Origin: Dryas octopetala
Taxonomy: Eukaryota; Streptophyta; Magnoliopsida; Rosales; Rosaceae
Direction of reading: 5' to 3'
Assembly: GCA_963921425.1 (NCBI GenBank)
Contig: OY992840.1
Span: 9,612,501 to 9,676,500 of the forward strand
DNA: 64,000 nucleotides
The position numbers and the translations under genes were made by a program. Positions 35,632-45,600 of the stretch are shown piece after piece (position 1 is the stretch's first letter; every line of letters starts with the position of its first letter). The notes below the pieces were generated by a model. It searched no databases and was not told the DNA's origin. It saw only the letters and a list, made by a program, of their open reading frames with translations.

Positions 35632-36790
35632 AAATGTAGTTAGGATCGGGGACTGTCCGACCTAACACCCATTCCAATCAATGAAAAGATGAACACATTT
35701 CTGCTCATTTTTCTTCTTATTTTTCGAAGCAAACACTGGGGACTCTACTCCTATACACTTCCAACAAAGAGGAAAGATCTAAGTGTTTCCTTCGAAAAAA
35801 TAGTAAACCCATGTGCCGAGCCGAAGTGCCATTTTCGGCCCGACGCTCGGTGCATTACAGACTCATCAGGTCTATAAACTCATGTGTCGAGCGGGCGCGC
35901 CATTTCCGGCCCGATGCTCGGCATATTACAGACTCATCAGGTCTATAAACTCATGTGTCGAGCGGGCGCGCCATTTCCGGCCCGATGCTCGGCATATTAC
36001 AGACTCATCAGGTCTATAAACTCATGTGTCGAGCGGGCGCGCCATTTCCGGCCCGATGCTCGGCATATTACAAACTCATCAGGTCTATAAACTCATGTGT
36101 CGAGCGGGCGCGCCATTTCCGGCCCGATGCTCGGCATATTACAGACTCATCAGGTCTATAAACTCCCGTGCCGAGCTAGCAAGCCACTTTCGGCCCAATG
36201 CTCGGCATGGTACAGACTTATCAGGTCTATAAAAATCTCTGTCTGAGCCGAAGTGACTTCCTACAGTCCTAACGTTCAACAGGATATTTCTAAAAGAAAA
36301 ATATACACTCCAACCAAAACTTTCATCGTGCATGCCGAGCCGATCTGAAAGTAGGTTTGAATATTTTTCTCAAAAAACTGCATTCCTAAATATCTCAATG
36401 GGTATGCCGAACCCATCCGAGATGACTAGGGTCTTTAAATTTTTACTTATCTTGGTTATGCTTATCAAGCTGATCCGAAGACAAGTTCTAATTTATCATT
36501 ACCATTCATTTTCATCGCGATCGGCATGCCGAGCCGATCTCCAAATGCCTTGGTTTTTATTATGTTTTTCATTTTTATCATTTTCTTGTCCATGTGTTAT
36601 TAGTTTTGTCTTTAGCTTAATTTCCGAGCCGAACTGACAGCAACTTGTATCATAAAAAGAAAATACTGATAAAATTAAACGAGATAAATCCAAAATACAA
36701 TCTGTTCCAAAATTAGTCAAACCCGAGCCACACCTCGGCTCGGGGAGAAATATAAAAAACATAAACATTACAATTAAGCAAAATAAGCCA
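35632..36790. repeat. 3' non-coding region with six 71-bp tandem repeats (35808-36232)
   Basis: Between the polyprotein stop and the end of the antisense gene there is a tandem array. Four central units, starting at about 35879, 35950, 36021 and 36092, are nearly identical. They contain GTCGAGCGGGCGCGCCATT and CAGACTCATCAGGTCTATAA. Diverged edge units start at about 35808 and 36163. The period is 71 bp, not a multiple of three, so the open frames across it are artefacts. The rest (36240-36780) is unique DNA with scattered GCCGAGCCGA motifs. Confidence 0.93.
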
Positions 36791-39179
36791 TCATGCAGAT
36801 CGCTCGGCAGGGCCTTCCTGGATCGGCTCAGTTGACTCCTCGGGCGTCTCCTCGCCGAGCTGCACCACCTCAACCCCGCCGATCTGCATCTCAGCGTTGA
36901 GATCGGATTCGGGGACCGGGGGGATCGGGGTCGGTTCGTACGCAGGCAGTGGAGGGTCTTCCGGAGTCGGCTCGGCTTCTGCGGGGACTTGGCGATCGAG
37001 AGGAGGAAGCTCATCCTGATGACTCCCCTGAGTATCTTCCCCCTCGTCGTCGGACTCGCCGAGGAATGAAACATCCCAGTCCGGCCTCTTCGTTTTGATC
37101 GCCTCCAAGAGCTCCTGATACCCATCAAAGTGGGCATTAGCCAGTGCCTGGACGCTTGGAAGCCCAGCTCGACGCCGAGACTCGGCCGCCCTTCGTTCAG
37201 CCTCATCAACATCCCGCTGGAGCTGGTCAGCAAGTTGCCCCAGGTCGGCCACCTTTTGCTCTGAAGAGGCAAGCTCCTTGCCGAGCCGAGCGACCTCCTC
37301 CTCCTTCCCGGCCAGCCTGGACCGCAGACCCTCCGACCGTTCACGCTCGGCGTTGACCGTCCGCTCGGCCTCGGCCAGCTTCTCTTTTAGCTCCAGGATT
37401 CGTGCCCGAAACCTCTCCAGTTTCGCCTCGGCATCGACGACGGCCTTGGCAGCTTCGAACTGCCTCATGGCGAGTTGCAAGAAAAAGAAAAAACAAATTC
37501 ATTACTAATCCGAGCCGAGCGAATAGACGAAATCCGAAGTAAAAGAGACTTACCAACATGGCCTGGCGGGATGCGATCAGAGCCTGGTGGCTGAAGCCCG
37601 GCTCGCCATGATCGGCCCACAGCCCCTCCTGCACCCTCGCGGTCATCACGCGCTTAAGGCCCGTGACGAACGGCTCGAGGCCGGGGTCTACCTCCACCGC
37701 CTTGAGGGGCGCCGAACCAGACGCTCCGGCACCAGAACCGCCGGGCTCGGCCCGAGCCCTCTTCTCCGCCGGGGCCTCGGCCTGGGGAGCCTTCCTCTTC
37801 TCCGCTTGCCGAACCGGTCTCGGCGCAGGAGATCTAGGCTGAGCTGCCGCTGGGGCAGGAGCCTGGACCGGCTCGGTAGGGGGCCGCCCCGCTGCTTTCT
37901 TCTGGACGCTCCGAGCCGCCCTCCTCCTAAGGCGAGTTTCCAGTTCGGTGGGCGCCATTCCCCTTTCGGCTCTAGGATTCCACCTGGGCACAAACCAGGA
38001 GATCCCGCTCAGTCTGATCTGGGTTTCCCCGAGCAGAAACTTGGTTGACAGGTACTCTGCTGGTGAGTCCCTGATCTCGGCGATCTGGTCCTTGAGCTCG
38101 CCTCGGAGCTTGTACTTGCCCCAGCTGACTGCAAAGACGAAACCAAAAAGAGTTAGGAAAAATACAATTATTACAAGACATATGCAAATTGTCCTCGGAC
38201 CGGCCCCAAACTCCCAATGCCCACCTGGAATTCTAAAGGCTCTGGGGACCCGAGCCGAGGTGATTCTGTTCGGATCGGCGAACTCCCAATCCCCAGAGAC
38301 AAAGAAGTATCTTTTCTTCCATGTCTTCTGGGAGGAGGGATTCCCACCGAAGAGTGGTCCCGAGTACGCCTGGAGGTTGTAAAATCCGAGCTCGCTCTGC
38401 TTCGACCTCAGCGCGTAATTGCAGAACAGGATATCCTTGTGTGGCACACACTTGTGCACTTTGTGCCACAAGATGTGCATGGACAGGATGATCCTGTATA
38501 CGTTTGGGTTCAGCTGGTGCGGCGCCGCGCCGATCGTCGCGAGCCAGTCCTGCAGGAAGGGATGCAGGGGAAGCCGGACTCCATTTTCAAACATCTCGGG
38601 GTACATTGTCACCCATCCAATTGGGGGTCGGCTCGGCTTCTCCCCCTCGCTCGGCAACCTCATCAGCACGGAGTCGGGGACTGAGTACCTATCCCTCAAA
38701 TCCCTGAGATGATACTCTGTCATCTCATTGGGGATTTGATCGGCCTTCCACGCCAATTCTTCGTAGAAGTCCGGGTCGATCGGACTCCCCGTCACCCCCT
38801 GAGCCGAGGTCGACGCCTCGTGACCCCTGTCCCTTTCATCCGAGCCTGAAGTGAGTCTGCTCGGGATGGTGGCGATCGGCTCGACGTCGAGAGGCTCTTC
38901 GTCGCCCCCTTCGGCCGTTCCTTGTTCCCAGTCGGAACTCAGTATCTCGGGATTTTCTTGGTCCCCTCGGGCTCGGCGCTCTCCGCCTGGATTGCGATTC
39001 AGTGCCGAGCCGGCCTCGTCCAATTCTTCGGACAACCCGTCCCAACTCGCCTCACCCGCAGGTGGGCCTCGGCTCGGCTCGGCCTCACCCACCGATGGAC
39101 TTCGGCTCATCTCGGCCTCACTGTCTCCTTCAAAGGCTTCTCCCGAGCCGAGCCGGCCACTCGAGTCAGTCTCAGACAT
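36791..39179 (-). CDS. Antisense spliced ORF in the Tat element, putative gypsy-type transposon domain protein
   Basis: On the minus strand exons 39179-38225, 38128-37554 and 37459-36791 splice with GT-AG introns of 96 and 94 bases, phases 1 and 0, to 732 aa. Its reading direction is opposite to Gag-Pol. The N-terminus is acidic. Residues about 140-310 contain PPIGWVTMYPEMFENGVRLP, FLQDWLATIGAAPHQLNPN and KKRYFFVSGDWEF, matching the Pfam family I know as Transposase_28 (putative gypsy type transposon). A basic, nuclear-signal-like stretch KRKAPQAEAPAEKRARAE follows. Then comes a heptad coiled coil (LERFRARILELKEKLAEAE onward) and an acidic Pro-rich tail. Antisense ORFs of this sort are known in Tat elements such as Grande; their function is unknown. 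The ATG at 39179 is chosen because the frame further upstream begins with GTG only. Intron 1 is a multiple of three and is open, so retention would also give a protein. Confidence 0.8.
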
Positions 39180-39479
39180 TATAAACACTTTCTCACTTTT
39201 CTCTCTCTCGCTTTTTGGATCAAAAGGCAGTCTCTCTCAAGAACACCAAGAACACACACCCACAAACCCGAAAATACAAAAACTCAAAAGTGAGGAGAAT
39301 CACTTACTGGTTTTCCTCCGCCCAAAGTCTCCACCCCTCACACACTCAGACCAACCTCGCCTACGGCCACGCTCGGTCGGAACTGCGGCCGGACTGCTGC
39401 ACTGACGACGGAGATAGAAGAGGACTCGCGGTGGAGGAGAGGATTCGCAGAGAGAGAGAATGGAGATTTCTGGAAAAAC

Positions 39480-39545
39480 TGGAAAGTGAACAGGAAGAGA
39501 GAGAGAGGGGCCTTTTATACCCCATGCAAATCAAATCTCAGCCCT
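39480..39545 (-). promoter_or_regulatory. TATA box for the antisense gene
   Basis: The minus strand reads GGGGTATAAAAGGCCCC, with the TATA core at 39511-39520. It lies about 330 bases upstream of the antisense ATG and is followed by a CT-rich initiator-like stretch (39485-39508). It implies a leader of about 300 bases. It sits inside the element but outside the LTR, so the antisense gene need not depend on LTR transcription. Confidence 0.65.
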
Positions 39546-39810
39546 TCATTTCTGGCGCTTCACATGCCAGATCTTGACACCTGTCAAGCATTCAAAAATA
39601 CCCATAACGAGGTGACCCTTACGTTCCCCCATGCAGAAAACCAAACGTCCCTTCATATGTCCCTGAGATATTTTGGCCAATCACAAGTCGTCTTGTGTTC
39701 GGATCTTCGGGGATATGGGCTCGTAGGGTTCGGCTCGGATCAAGCAACATGCTATCTTTGGGGTAGCCCTTACACTTCAACTTCCAATCCACCACTGCCC
39801 GCTCGGATCG

Positions 39811-39826
39811 GAAGCTGGGGGACTCC
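39811..39826 (+). other. Polypurine tract of the Tat-type element
   Basis: GGAAGCTGGGGGACTCC directly precedes the 3' LTR (first base 39827) and is purine-rich, the expected primer site for plus-strand DNA synthesis. The match is imperfect because of internal pyrimidines. Confidence 0.7.
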
Positions 39827-40892
39827 TGTTTGTGGGAAAATCCACATCAATCCGAACAGCCAATCACGGCTCGACACGTGGCTGGTCAACATCCACCTCG
39901 GAGTTGACTCTCAGTGGTCAAACTTTGACCTCCACATCATCACTGATCAACATTTCCTCTACCAGCTCAGACCGGGTCTCCACACCGGGCCCTCCATGTT
40001 CAGTCCGAGCCGAACCGATGATCTTCTCAGGGATCGAGTGTCCATCTTCCCACGATCATCCCGGTCCGGCTCGGCTCGGCACAGGAGATGGTCTCCTTTT
40101 CGAGTTCTGGCGTCGACCAGTTAGGGCTCGGAAAGACCCCAATCTATGGGACCGGCTCGGCCTGAAATCCCATGTCCGATCCGACCACACATGGACTTTG
40201 TGTCTTCGCTTGAGGACATGTGTTCGTATCGGCTCGGCTCGGCTCTCCGCCGCCATTCCCAGGAAGATCACGTTGGGACGAACCGCCACATTTAAATGCA
40301 CCTGACACATTCTTCTGACGGATAGAATATCAGGCTTGCATTTAAGACTACTGGTGGAGTTTGTCTGAACCTTCCAACCTTGCATTTAATGGGGTATTCA
40401 ATGCAGCATTGAATGCTGAGGAAGCAAACAGCTGAGCATGCAACTAGGCCTGACCAGGTGCGTGGACCTCTGGCAACCACTCATTCACATGCAGGTAACT
40501 TGTTCATTAAGTCTTCCTTTTCCTATATAAAGCATCACATATGCACAAAATGAGGCATCTAGCAATCTACCAATACACACGCAAAAACACTTGTATTCCC
40601 ATCCACAAAAGAGCCTACCCAACTTGCTGAGAATAACCCAGAACATTTGCCTTGTTCTTCCCATTCTCCCAAGTTCTTCCTTTGTTCTTCCTCACCCACC
40701 ATCAAACACCATCACTGATTTCATCATCGGAGTGTGTTTGGCTGGTACCACACCGGTCCATCTCCTTTGATCTTGTTTTTGTCTGCAGGAAGATCTCAAC
40801 CAGCATCCACTTCATCATCCAGCGAAGCACATGATCAGCCAGATCAGCTTATTTAAGTTGTTGCATCTGCCTTACGAGAATTTGCATCAACA
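39827..40892 (+). repeat. 3' LTR of the Tat-type element
   Basis: 1066 bp, same length and ends as the 5' LTR; TATA box TATATAAAG at 40524-40532. It is followed by the GTGAG duplication. Confidence 0.96.
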
Positions 40893-40897
40893 GTGAG

Positions 40898-41379
40898 GTT
40901 TTTTTCCTTATAGCACTAAGATTCTTAATTATAGAAAATAAATGTGACATTTAGATAAAATCTGGCATTCATCAAATGACATATGCTAATTTCTTTATTA
41001 CGCCATTTGGGTTCATAAACAAAGAAATTTGCAAATTCAGCGTAAAAAATAATTTAGAATTTGAAATTTTCAACTCTAAATTCCACTAAGACGGTCATTT
41101 TCAAGAATTCAAGATAACAAGAAATGTTGAGAAAAAAGTTTCAATCACCGGCCACCACCATCACCACTACCCGACCTCCTCCAGCACCACTTTGCCACCA
41201 GCACAAACGACCTTTAACACCACCACTACCATCACCCTCCACTCCTACTACCAATTTATCAAACTGATCATTTAGTTTTGGTCAATATTATATGGAAATG
41301 TCATAATCACCAATTAATATTGCATGCGCGCGGTCTATTGTTGAATGTTGAAAATTATTAGACAATTACATGGCTTGTT
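40898..41379. other. Host DNA between the two retrotransposons
   Basis: About 480 bp of AT-rich DNA without a gene. The segment 41145-41260 is an imperfect CAC/ACC-rich low-complexity stretch. The last five bases (TTGTT, 41375-41379) are the copia target duplication. Confidence 0.6.
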
Positions 41380-41860
41380 TGTAAGATTAAGTTGGACATT
41401 CCTTGTTCATTTAGGAATCAGCAAATCACCAACGCTTCTTCTTGTACAAGCAAGTCGACTGTTATCAGAAAACCTTTTCAGTATAGGACTAGGATACTTG
41501 AAGGACTTATACAATTATACAAGACAAAGGAATTAAGTAATTGATGCATATAGAGTTCCATGAGGATTGTAAATCCGAGAATCCTTTCATGGGAGGGACT
41601 TGGATTTCAGGGGACTCTATATAAGCATGGTCCCTGGTCACACAGCATGTAAGTAGTCTATGCATTCTGCCCCATTGCGTGAGAGACTCGAGCTGTGCTG
41701 ATTGGAAGGCTGTTGCTGCGCACTTGTGTGCTTTAATCCAATTGCATAATGGCTTCACCAGGTCAGTAGAGTTGTTTTCTGGTATTGGCACTGGAATGAC
41801 AATTGGTTAATATGATAAGGCTTGTGTTTTGTGTATTGTGTGGATGTAATCATACTTACA
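41380..41860 (+). repeat. 5' LTR of the copia element
   Basis: 481 bp, with a TATA box (CTATATAAG, 41617-41625). Differences from the 3' LTR seen by eye are at the TTAGGAATC, TTCTTGTAC, CACCAGG, CTGGTATT and GCACTGG words. Confidence 0.95.
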
Positions 41861-41862
41861 TG

Positions 41863-41875
41863 TGGTATCAGAGCC
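41863..41875 (+). other. Primer binding site of the copia element
   Basis: TGGTATCAGAGCC lies two bases after the 5' LTR and is the standard site complementary to the 3' end of initiator tRNA-Met. Confidence 0.92.
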
Positions 41876-42695
41876 ACCATACACAATTTAAAGACCAAGA
41901 TTCAGCATATATCGTTGTTCTCTGCTTTAATACCATATTACATGAATTTAGTTTCTTCACTAAAATTTTGGTTTTCTGGTTTATGGTTATTGTGATCTTT
42001 TAGGAATAACTCACATAAGTATATTTTTCTTGATCCTGTGAAATACATGTCTTTTTTATATCATGCACCAGGGGTATTTTAATTGCATGATGCTTTGATT
42101 GTATCTTAAGTTTTCATATCAATTTTTACATGTATTAAATTTATCTCTCAGTAATATGCATGTTTTATTTGTTTTGAATCATGTATATGTTTTTTTCCTT
42201 TATTCCGCTGTGCAATAATTCTTTTTGCTTAACTCATTAAAAGAATTTTGATCTGACTCTTGATCATAGTTCTCATGTTGTCAGAAATCAAAAATACTTC
42301 TGCAACATGGAAACTATACTCAAGATAACAATTTTTAGCACAGATCAAATAATAATAATTCTGCATTTTTTTAGACATCAGTTGGCATCATCTAAATTGG
42401 TATGCCATCTAATTACTGAAGGGCCAGAATCGATTATGTCATGAGCTATTTATAAGATCAAGTTATTCTTTTGACTGTTCTTACTGCTAGACAAATTGCA
42501 GCAATGAATACTTGAAACAAGTGATCTTATAACAAACTCATGACATAATAAAGACTATAAAAGATCCTTGCTGCATGAACAACAAATTTGAGTCATACAT
42601 CAAGGATCTTATGCAGTGTGGGGCATTTACAATACAGTTTTGTGAATCAAATTTTAGTATGTTTTTTGATTGATTCAGTTTAAAATGCAGCATCT
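41876..42695 (+). other. Untranslated leader of the copia element
   Basis: About 820 AT-rich bases between primer site and the Gag ATG. I see no gene in it; it probably holds the packaging region. It contains many short upstream ATGs. Confidence 0.6.
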
Positions 42696-45600
42696 ATGAG
42701 TTTTACTAGCATTGAACCCCTCAATGGTCACAATTTCAAGAAGTGGAGGCAGGACATCGAAATTGTACTGGGACTCAATGATTTGGATTTAGCACTTAGG
42801 GAAGACAAACCAGCTGCACTAACTGCAACCAGTACTCAAGAAGAAAAGGTCAAGTTTGAAAAATGGGAGAAGGCAAACAGAATGTCAATTTTGATCATGA
42901 AGAGGGCTATGGCTGATATAGTCAAGGGAGGTATTGAGGACAATGCGAGTGCAAAAGCTTATCTTGAGGCTATCACTGATAAGTACAAGGAATCCGAAAA
43001 AGCAGAGACAAGCAACTTGATGGCTGCACTGACCACTAAGAAATTCGATGGAAAAGGTAGTGTAAGGGAATTTATTATGTCTTTAATTGACATTGCAGCA
43101 AAACTAAAGGCTCTAAAGATACCTATAGTTGATGAATTTGTTGTTCATCAAGTACTGTGTTCACTACCAGATCAATATGAACATCTCATCACTATCTACA
43201 GTGCTCAAAAGGAGAAATGGACTCTTAATGAGCTGATAGGGATGTGTGTTCAGGAGGAAGAGAGATTTAAAAAGGGCAAGGCTGTAGCAGAAGTTAATTT
43301 CGTCCAACAAGGAACCAACAACTCTGGTAAGAAGGTTTACAAAAACAATAAGAAAAATTTTTCTAAATCAAAAGGAACACCAGACCAAGGCAGCAGCTCC
43401 AAAACCACTCCAGATAGCCTCAAGGCAGTGAAAACAAATAAGTTTAAATGTTTTCATTGCCATAAGGCTGGCCACTTTAAGAAAGAATGTGATAAGTGGA
43501 AGGCATGGATGATTAAGAAAGGTAATCCTTACTGTTTTTACTTGGAAGTTAATCTTGTTGATTCTCCTATAAATTCTTGGTGGATTGATACAGGCTCACC
43601 CATACATATTGCAAATTCCTTGCAGGGTATCACAAGAAGGAGGACACCAAGGAAGGATGAAATCAACATCGGAGTAGGAAATGGGATGCCAGTAGCAGTC
43701 AAAGCCATTGGAGCTGTCAGCATTAGATTAGCAATTGGTTTTCTTTTAGAATTAGAGGAAGTTTTTGTTATACCTTCATTAAGAAGGAACTTAGTTTCGG
43801 TTGTTCAGTTGGTTAGGAAAGATATTAATTTTGCTATTAATAAGAATGGTTTGCAATTATCTCAATTTTCATCTGTGATTGGTAATGCTACACTGATAAA
43901 TGATCATTGGAAACTTGTTTGTTCAGAAAATAATAACATAACAGAGATTAACATGTTATCTGCAAACAAGAGATCTAGAACAAATGAATTTTCTTCTATG
44001 TTGTGGCATAAAAGACTTGCACACATATCCAAAGAAAGGATGCAAGTTTTAATAAAGGAAAATATTATTCCCAAGCTTGATTTTTCGGATTTTGGTGACT
44101 GCATTGAATGCATAAAGGGAAAGACCACTAGTACTAGAAAAGTGGGAGCAAACAGAAGCACAAAGTTACTCGAAATCATCCACACTGACATATGTGGTCC
44201 TTTTTCGTGTAGAACCATCTGCAAGAATGCTTATTTCATTCTTTTCATAGATGATTTCTCTCGTTTTTGCACCATGTACCTTATTTCAGAAAAGTCCCAA
44301 GCTCTTGAAGTTTTTAAGATTTTTAAGACTGAAGTTGAGAAGCAATTGGGAACACAAATTAAGATTGTCAGGTCTGATAGGGGAGGAGAATTTTATGGCA
44401 AATATAGTGAAGCTGGACAACACTTGGGCCCTTTTGCACAATACTTGCAGCAACATGGAATACAGGCGCAATACACTACTTCTGGCACACCTCAACAAAA
44501 TGGTGTTGCTGAAAGGAGGAATAGAACACTTATGGAGATGGTGAGGAGTATGATGTGTACAGCTGGACTACCTAAATTCCTATGGAGAGAGGCTTTAAAG
44601 ACAGCAAATTATGTCACGAACAGAGCTCCAAGCAAGGTTTTAAACAAGACCCCATTCGAATTGTGGACAGGAAGAAAACCAGGCTTAATGCATCTTCATG
44701 TATGGGGCTGCAAGGCAGAGGCAAAATTTTACAATCCAGACCAAAAGAAACTTGACTCTAGAACTACAAGTGCATTTTTCATAGGCTATCCTGAAAAATC
44801 AAAAGGTTTTCGGTTCTACTGTCCTTCTCACACCAACAGAATAATGGAGACCAACATAGCTAAATTTATTGATGAAGCAGTCTCATCAAATGAAGTGGCA
44901 TTAAGTGACTTAGAGCTTTTGGAACTATCTGATAGAACACAAGTGCAAAATGAATATGTCGACTTGGCTTATTCCATACCAGACCAAATTATTCCTATGC
45001 CAGAGAATCCAGTCATTCAGCAGCCACAAGATGCAGCTCAGATTGACAATCCACAACCAGACATCAATCAGTTTGAACAACAGGTTGAAGATGCACCGAG
45101 AAGATTTTCTACAAGACAAAGAAAGTCAGCCTTGTCAGATGATTATGTGTTGTATTTGCAGGAAGTGGATTTCGACATTGGAGAAGAAAGTGACCCAAGG
45201 AACTTCACACAAGCAATTAATAATGCAAACTCTCAAAACTGGAATGAAGCAATGAAGGCAGAAATTGATTCAATGTATAAAAATGAGATATGGGAATTGA
45301 CTGAAGTCCCACAAGGTTTCAAACCAATAGGCAGCAAATGGATTTTCAAAACTAAAAAGAACCCTGATGGCAGCATAGAAAGATTCAAAGCAAGGTTGGT
45401 TGCAAAAAGTTTCACTCAAAAAGAAGGGATTGATTTCAATGAGACGTTTTCACCAGTTTCAAGCAAGGATGCTTTTCGGGTTATTATGGCTTTGGTGGCA
45501 CATTTTGATCTAAAGCTACACCAAATGGATGTCAAGACAGCTTTTCTTAATGGAGAGTTAGAGGAAGAAATTTACATGTTACAACCTGAAGGATTCATAA

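Larger units (their letters stand above)
28541..40892 (+). mobile_element. Complete Ty3/gypsy LTR retrotransposon, Tat-type, 12,352 bp
   Basis: Two LTRs of exactly 1066 bp (28541-29606 and 39827-40892) begin TGTTTG and end CAACA. The flanks carry a perfect 5-bp duplication GTGAG (28536-28540 and 40893-40897). Inside, in order, are a primer binding site, one Gag-Pol frame, a 71-bp tandem array, an antisense spliced gene, and a purine-rich tract before the 3' LTR. The order protease, reverse transcriptase, RNase H, integrase identifies Ty3/gypsy. The second, archaeal-type RNase H, the length over 12 kb, and the antisense ORF point to the Tat clade. Four differences between LTRs imply a recent insertion. 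The element is much richer in G+C and CpG than its surroundings. Confidence 0.95.

Noticed and set aside
35808-36232. CRISPR-like array or coding repeats
   Set aside because: The 71-bp units are head to tail with no unique spacers and lie in a plant retroelement. The period is not a multiple of three, so the frames are artefacts.
36499-37344. Minus-strand frame of 281 codons overlapping the antisense gene
   Set aside because: It is a different frame over the last antisense exon and its 3' flank and has no domain; exon 3 in the other frame gives a clear coiled coil.
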